A stretch of DNA of 64,000 nt from contig JAGFMI010000002.1 in the NCBI GenBank assembly GCA_021030905.1, forward strand, positions 496,001 to 560,000. The letters are read 5' to 3'. Below are positions 58,617-64,000 of the stretch, one piece after another (within the stretch, counting starts at the first letter, position 1; every line of letters begins with the position of its first letter). The position numbers were made by a program, and so were the translations under genes. The notes beneath the pieces are model-generated. The model searched no databases. It was not told the origin of the DNA and worked only from the letters and a program-made list of their open reading frames with translations. The DNA comes from Pyrenula massariospora (lineage: Eukaryota > Ascomycota > Eurotiomycetes > Pyrenulales > Pyrenulaceae).

Positions 58617-61018
58617 TTAGTCATCCTCGATTGCTTCGTTATCATTCAGATCGTCATGAAGATGGCCGATCAAGTCAGCTTCTTTGGATGCTGCGACCGC
58701 CTTCTGCCATGTCTCAAAAGGGGTCAAGGTGCTCAGAGCCCGTCGCGCGTGGGCATTTACAATAGTCAGGCCATAGACATAGCTGGCGTTGACCCATCCG
58801 AATCTGTCCGCGGTCAGCAAGGGGATACGCACATGTACATTGTACTTACCCTTCGCGTGGAGCCCCTTTGAAGTCCGCCCCTTGGTTCCCGTACTCAGCT
58901 TCGACTTTGTGAGGGTCGATAAGCTGTGTCACATCGTACTTCTCCACCACAACACCATTGAAGTCGACAAAGGATTTGGTCACCATGAAGAGCCATTTGT
59001 ACGCCAGGTTCTGCGCCACGTCCCGGTAACCGTAATTGAGAAATCCCTGCCAAGCGAGCATTTGCTGAGGAGCCCAACCGAAGGGATAATCCCATTGCCG
59101 GCTGGGTCGGTCGAGCGAGATCTCTCCACGAGATCGCTCTGTACCGCTGACGAGTCCTCCCACAGCCTCGAATTTCGGAAGCGCTTTGGCTACAATGGCT
59201 GCAGCTTGTTCAGGTGAGGCGAGGTGAGCCCACATTGGCCAAAATGTTGTCGCACACTCGTAATTATGTCGTTTCTTTTTGACTGTGTTGTAATCAAAGT
59301 ACATTCCTTTGTCCTTATCCCACATCAGCTTCTCCATGACGAGCTGACGCTTGCGTGCACGTCGATCCCAGATAGCAGAGCTTTCAATCATATCGAGCCG
59401 ATTTTCATTGGTCTGCCACTCCAGCGGGATCGCAAGCTGATCCTCAAAGACTCCTCGGATGGCGCTGGCAATGTCGGTCTCGTACTTGTAGAGAGATGAA
59501 TTGAGATCAACCGTGGCCAGATCAGCTGCAACATTCTCAAGGCGGTAAGATGTATCATGACCAGACTCTCGCACAGCTCGATCGTGGAGGAAATACTCGT
59601 CAATTTCGGGCTCCTTGATTTCGCCGCGATTATAGCACTCGACAAAGTCATCGAAAGAGAGCCCATGTCGCTTTGCATATGGTGTAAGTAAATGCGTAAA
59701 GTGTGACGCTTCTGTCTCTGGAGGGACACCGACGCCGTCCGGTCGATAGCGAGAAAGACCGCTAGCAGGGTCATATCTAGGCGCAGCCATCCAGACACTA
59801 TAGTACTCCTTAATCGCGGCAAGGATTGCCATGCGTAAGAATTCCTTTGCACCTGGTCTTCCCCGTATCTTGTCATATACGCGAAGAGCCATGTCGGTGA
59901 GAAATGGAGGCTGAGATCGACAAAGGTAGTACGAGCGATTCGCATTCAGAATCTTGCCATAGTGTCTGATACAGAAGCAGAAGTTTTCCACCATCGACTT
60001 GCAAAGGTCAACTCGATCATGGATCAAAAGGCCGATGGATTCCATGTAGCTGTCCCAGCCGTAAAGCTCGTTGAATCTTCCGCCGGGTACAAGGAAAGGC
60101 AGCCCCTTAAGGGTCTTCTCTCCTGTTCGAACGTCGATAACTTCTTCCATGGCTAACGCAAGAAGTCCTGGTCTATCATTCAGGTCTCTGACGTATTCTG
60201 GTGTGATGCCTTCCGCCGGCAGCCATTGCACGTCAAGACGGATTTCTGGTCGAGCAGCGGCGATTGCCGTGTAGTATTCGTACTGTTCTGGAGCCCCTCG
60301 CGGTACGTACACCCTTGGTCGCGGGTCAGCTGTCCTGTCCTTGGTGTCCAAAGCCACTTTCTCAATATTGCTTCCGTCAATGCGTCGAGTAAGGTTGTCC
60401 CAGAACATGTCTCTGATGAAACGGGATAGGCGGTCCACAGGGTTTTCGTTGATTCGAGCCTCATCAAGAACAAGCTGCTTCTTGCCAAAGTCCGAGGCTA
60501 TCGTCAGCTCCTGCAAAAGGTTGCCTAAGCGATAGACGCCTCGCACTTCTCGGCTCTTGAAACCTCCTGACCCAGCCGTGCCCAGGGCAAGAAACTTTGG
60601 TCCTTCGTCATCAATGGTTATCTGCATATTCCCGTCCGTATCCTCTCTGTCGAGTAACTGCTGCCTTGTTCTCTCCACATCAAGAATAAAGCGCTTCGGT
60701 ATCCGCGAGAAATCATCTGTTGTCCTCTTCCTGTCAGAGGTATCTTTTAATGTAAGCACTCGATCTCACCGTGGCTTGACCTTCTAGCTCGTGGGTCTTT
60801 GAAGGCAAATTCTGGTTGGTTGAAGTTTTTAATGAGCTGCGAGGTGCCGAGTTAGTGACGTTAAGTCGCAAGAAGGACTAGTGAACACGCACTGAAGATG
60901 TAGACCTTCCGCGGAAATTGGTTTCTCTTCTTCTAGCTTCATCATTACCATAATAAATTTCGGGGCTTGCAAGAGGATCTAGACTGGAGTTTCGTGGGCG
61001 ACCATGTTGCAAGCTCAT
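58617..61018 (-). CDS. treB: Neutral trehalase (cytosolic, Ca2+/kinase-regulated)
   Basis: This enzyme hydrolyses intracellular trehalose to two glucose molecules. The exon set 61018-60893, 60836-60781, 60730-58850 and 58803-58617 gives 749 residues, the family length. Introns are 60837-60892 (GTGCGT, branch CACTAAC), 60731-60780 (GTCAAG...CTGACAG) and 58804-58849 (GTAAGT). An alternative intron 2 is discussed in the findings. The N-terminus begins [20 protein letters not shown]. The EF-hand-like Ca2+ domain is [17 protein letters not shown], and trehalase signatures are [17 protein letters not shown] and [11 protein letters not shown] likely catalytic Asp lies in ESGHDTSYR and a Glu in [11 protein letters not shown], by analogy with yeast Nth1. 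No signal peptide is present, so it is not the acid trehalase. The last exon ([11 protein letters not shown]...) is needed for the conserved C-terminus. Confidence 0.93.
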
Positions 61019-61848
61019 GTTAACATGAACACCTCAAGAATGGTGCGCAGATGTATCTGGATGAAGGGCGGGGTGAGGTTTAAGGTAGGGTTCTGAGACG
61101 AAGCGCAAATCGACCCAAATGGTATCTTGATCTAGGGCGGTCTAAAAGAACTTGAGCAAGGATTCTTTCCAGAGGGAGAGAGTGTAGGTACTGCCGGAGA
61201 AGCGATCCTCCCCTCAAGAATCATACAGCGGAGGGCAGCGACGGTTGGGACGAAGGGACGATGGCAGTGAATTGGTGGGGAAGTTTGATGGCCATCTTCT
61301 CGGAGCAGCAAAACGGAGGCTGGCAGGAGTTTACGAAGTTAAAATTTGCAGGAATCAGGCTCCGAGTCGACTTCGTTGTCAACCTTTTCTTGACACGAGA
61401 GGGTCCAACAAAGCGAGCGGGGGCGCCAATAGACTGACAACAACATCTATGATTCCCAGACCCACGGGGCCAACATGCCTTTCTTCCCAATTCATCGCCT
61501 CATGTTCACGACGGCTTAGAACAGCACCCCAAGCATGCTGAGATGTAGGTTATTTCTGCTCGTGACATCCCCTACACCTTTAGACTTCGGGAGTACCTTG
61601 TTCGGTCGCTCCATCCAGGTGATGTCAGGAGGGGCATGGATGGATTGCGGGGCCTGCAGGTCGCCAGTGGTCGCAACTTCCAGGTCCCGCCGGTTCCTGG
61701 CCCCCACCTCTACAATTGCTCCCTTACCCTCGTTCCCTTCCATTCCCTTGGCGTCGCACCTAACCCTCGCCTGGTGCTAGACACCTTACCTACCGACCTT
61801 AGGTAGTCTCTCCCATGTCAAATTCCTGGCCTACGCTCCTCTCCCGCC
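61019..61848. promoter_or_regulatory. Divergent promoter trehalase/OTU protein
   Basis: 830 bases between head-to-head starts. Two stress-response-type pentamers are present (CCCCT at 61210-61214 and AGGGG at 61630-61634). Such STREs act in the yeast NTH1 promoter, but a pentamer is expected by chance. ORFs in the region overlap each other and are unsupported. Confidence 0.35.
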
Positions 61849-62748
61849 ATGGAAGCGCTCCAGGCGAAACACCGAAAAGAGCAGCGCGACCTACAATCTC
61901 AGGTCACCCAGAAGAAAAAGTCAGCCACCAAGAAGACTAGGAAAGGCGTCAATGATGAATGCGACCGACTGCAGCGTGAATTGACCGACCGCCAGCGTCA
62001 TGAGCTTGCTGCACTTGATAATCTAGTCTCAATAGAAGATCCTGAGCATCAAAACCCTGATACCGATGGGCTTGATACGGAGCTTGCCAGTGACCGGGGA
62101 TCTGGGGAGACGACCAGCTTATTAAAAGAAGAACACCAGAATAGCAGCGTTGGAGGGTCAACTCATACCCGGTCCAGGAAACCTAACAGGCAAAAGGCCC
62201 GTATGGCTAGAAGAGCGGCAGAACAGGAGGCCATGGCGGCGCAAGCCAAGCAAGAGGCGGCCAACGTCCCAGATCTTCGGGAACAGGAACGTGCAACAAT
62301 GCAGAAACGATTCGAGGCATTAAGGCTGAAGGAGATTGAGGTTCGTCCAGATGGACATTGCTTATATTCGGCTGTTGCGCATCAGCTGGGGCCTCGGTCA
62401 CCCAGCAGCAACAGTGGTATTACTACTAACCGGGAGGAATCCCACCTCTCGGTAAGGGCCGCTACAGCCAGGTTCATAGCTGAGCATCCAAGCGATTTCG
62501 AGCCTTTCTTAGAGGAATCACTCGAATCCTATGCGAGCAGAATTAGAGATACAGCTGAATGGGGAGGACAACTGGAGTTACAGGCCATATCACGGGCATA
62601 TCGAGTGGAGATAAATGTCTTACAGGCAAGCGGAGAGGTTATCAAATTTGCACCGCGGTCCTCGTCGTCCAGGGAGAAGATCTGGCTTGCATACTATCGC
62701 CACTCTTTTGGCCTTGGCGAGCACTACAATGCTCTTGTTGAATTATGA
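61849..62748 (+). CDS. otu2: OTU-domain deubiquitinase (Otu2/OTUD6-like)
   Basis: This is a cysteine protease that removes ubiquitin; Otu2/OTUD6 relatives act on ribosomal 40S subunits. It is a single exon of 299 residues. The N-terminal half is a charged coiled coil (KHRKEQRDLQSQVTQKKK, later KARMARRAAEQEAMAAQAKQ), typical of this branch. The OTU domain follows: RPDGHCLYSAVAHQL with Asp168 and Cys171, AATARFIAEHPSDFEPFL, WGGQLELQAISRAYRVEINVL, and the catalytic His292 in GEHYNALVEL at the extreme C-terminus. All three catalytic positions are intact. The ATG at 61849 is the first in frame and gives the full coiled coil. It is divergent from the trehalase and convergent with the methyltransferase. 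Confidence 0.92.
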   Translation: MEALQAKHRKEQRDLQSQVTQKKKSATKKTRKGVNDECDRLQRELTDRQRHELAALDNLVSIEDPEHQNPDTDGLDTELASDRGSGETTSLLKEEHQNSSVGGSTHTRSRKPNRQKARMARRAAEQEAMAAQAKQEAANVPDLREQERATMQKRFEALRLKEIEVRPDGHCLYSAVAHQLGPRSPSSNSGITTNREESHLSVRAATARFIAEHPSDFEPFLEESLESYASRIRDTAEWGGQLELQAISRAYRVEINVLQASGEVIKFAPRSSSSREKIWLAYYRHSFGLGEHYNALVEL

Positions 62749-62985
62749 ATGACTTTGCAGCTGCTTAATGCGCAGGCTATAACACTACCCTTCACGCCAA
62801 TGAGATGGAACATAGCGTTAGCCTTCAGCACCGCGATTGAGACGGAACGGCCACTATGATGGCTTTTGTCACGCAAGCATGGCCTCTACGCACGATTCCA
62901 AATTCACGTTGGCGATGAGAAGGAAAGCCATCCTCCAAAAGACTGTCTCCGCACATTTTTGTCAATACATCGCTTCATCTAACAA

Positions 62986-64000
62986 TCAACAATGCCGCCA
63001 GATAGAAATTCTATCCCGCACAACCCCTTGTTCGTCTTTTCCCACGGAATGTGTTCGATCAGGCTGCCAGTGCGCCACTCTCTCCAAGCCTTCGTCGCTC
63101 CTTTCACGAAGTGGGTTAGTGAGGACTTGGCCATCTGGCCCATAAGGTACCTCTTCTCCCGGGTGACTGAGATGCTCCATGTATGCCTTTGATGGAGAGG
63201 AAAACGGAGGACCGCCAGCCGTCGGCGGTTTCGTGGTCGGAAATTCTTTCACTGCCGTGTCAGCCAGTGTACTCGGTCAACTGTATCGCAGCTGATATGT
63301 CTCGGCTGGTATGAGTGGTCCACTTACCCAAGCAGATTAGATTTGCATAGGGCGACGGACCAAGCAGCTGCGACATGCGCAAAGCCCATTGGGGCCGCAA
63401 AGAAGGATCCAAAGCGCAGAAGAACTAATAGCAGCAGAACATTAGAAGCCGAGTGTCAGCCGTTACACATATTCACACCATGGTTAGTCAGTTCACACCA
63501 TGCAAGGCCCTCTGGAAATTGCGCCTCATGAAGAGAACATTTTACAGAATATTCAATTTGAACTTGCTTACATACCGTGTAGTCATAGATCAGATCATAC
63601 CTGCCATCTTTGGTCTCCCATCCACGCTCAAAGAAATTACCGCGAGTGAAGGTTATTGTGCCCTTGCCAATCTGCGGATCCAGTGGCGGATATTCATCCC
63701 TGTGAGCCTGCTCAAACTTTTCACACTCTTCTATAGCACTTGAACTGTAGTCAAGACCAACTACGTTGTAGCCATACGCAGCAAGAAGCATCACATCGAC
63801 CCCCCGGCCGCAACCGGGAACCAGCGCATTCTTCCGCTCCCATCTACCGTCAATCCAGTTCGCTGCTTCCCCAATTATCGCAGTTTTGTGCACGAGAACA
63901 TCTTCCAGTGCTGGACTTGGGGCTCCCCGATCCCAAGGCAGGTATGACTTTTCACTCCAGAGCTGTTCCCAGCCTTTTAGGTATTCTTCCCCCGAATAGG
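62986..64000 (-). CDS. Thiol methyltransferase-like SAM-dependent methyltransferase (TPMT family; 5' end beyond window)
   Basis: This is a class I methyltransferase of the TPMT/fungal thiol methyltransferase family, which methylates thiols or halides with S-adenosylmethionine. The gene enters from the right edge. Exons are 64000 to 63576 (codon frame open to the edge), 63424-63328 and 63251-62986. Introns are 63425-63575 (GTATGT...TTAG, 151 bases, long for this window) and 63252-63327 (GTAAGT...GCAG). Visible features are the upstream WSEKSYLPWDRGAPSPALED (family start region), motif I ALVPGCGRGVDVMLLA, VGLDYSS, and after splicing FFCALDPSLRPQWALRMSQLL. The tail EFPTTKPPTAGGPPFSSP...HLSHPGEEVPY ends ISIWRH-C. 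The joins restore the family order well. The substrate is inferred. Confidence 0.88.

Overview
This is nuclear DNA of a filamentous ascomycete (Pezizomycotina). About 22 genes are spread over both strands. Most are interrupted by one to four GT-AG introns of roughly 46-76 bases, with CTAAC, CTGAC or CTAAT branch sites. They encode fungal housekeeping proteins (Msn5, Ski3, Smc4, Rmi1, Vid27, Vps51, isocitrate lyase, neutral trehalase) and fungus-specific families. There are no operons, ribosome binding sites or CRISPR arrays, and I saw no tRNA, rRNA or transposon. The sequence does not fix the class (Eurotiomycetes, Dothideomycetes and Lecanoromycetes all remain possible).

Layout. 1-11.2 kb, all on +: the 3' part of a GH5 steryl-glucosidase/endoglycoceramidase-related gene, an exportin of the Msn5/exportin-5 family, and the Ski3 TPR scaffold of the cytoplasmic RNA exosome. 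11.5-18.2 kb: Rmi1 (-), a small cupin protein (+) and condensin Smc4 (-). 18.2-20.3 kb: an empty stretch, followed by a secreted type-B carboxylesterase (+). 22.2-25.6 kb: three F-box-like or related genes of the rapidly evolving fungal type, the middle one apparently broken. 26.8-35.6 kb: a DUF1917 protein (-) divergent from a Dph7 WD40 protein (+), an MDR quinone oxidoreductase (+), then a TLDc/Oxr1 protein (-) divergent from Vid27 (+). 36.7-43.7 kb: a 14-TM MFS transporter (+), Vps51 (-) and an ALDH3 fatty aldehyde dehydrogenase with a C-terminal hydrophobic tail (-). 44.5-47.4 kb: a C2H2 plus fungal_trans transcription factor (-), followed by a gene-poor stretch of about 6.3 kb. 53.7-64 kb: a conserved fungal F-box-like zinc protein (-), isocitrate lyase (-), neutral trehalase (-), an OTU deubiquitinase (+) and the 3' part of a thiol methyltransferase (-) that runs off the right edge.

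The genes do not form a single pathway. Isocitrate lyase (glyoxylate cycle) next to neutral trehalase (reserve sugar mobilisation) is a loose carbon-metabolism pair. Smc4 and Rmi1 both act in chromosome maintenance. No secondary-metabolite cluster or defence island is visible. The points most worth a second look are: two competing introns at the trehalase kinase-site region, a GC-AG intron in SKI3, a CaaX-like tail on the GH5 enzyme, a one-frame set of interrupted coding segments at 51.9-52.3 kb, a frameshifted F-box-like gene, and the long empty region upstream of the C2H2 factor.
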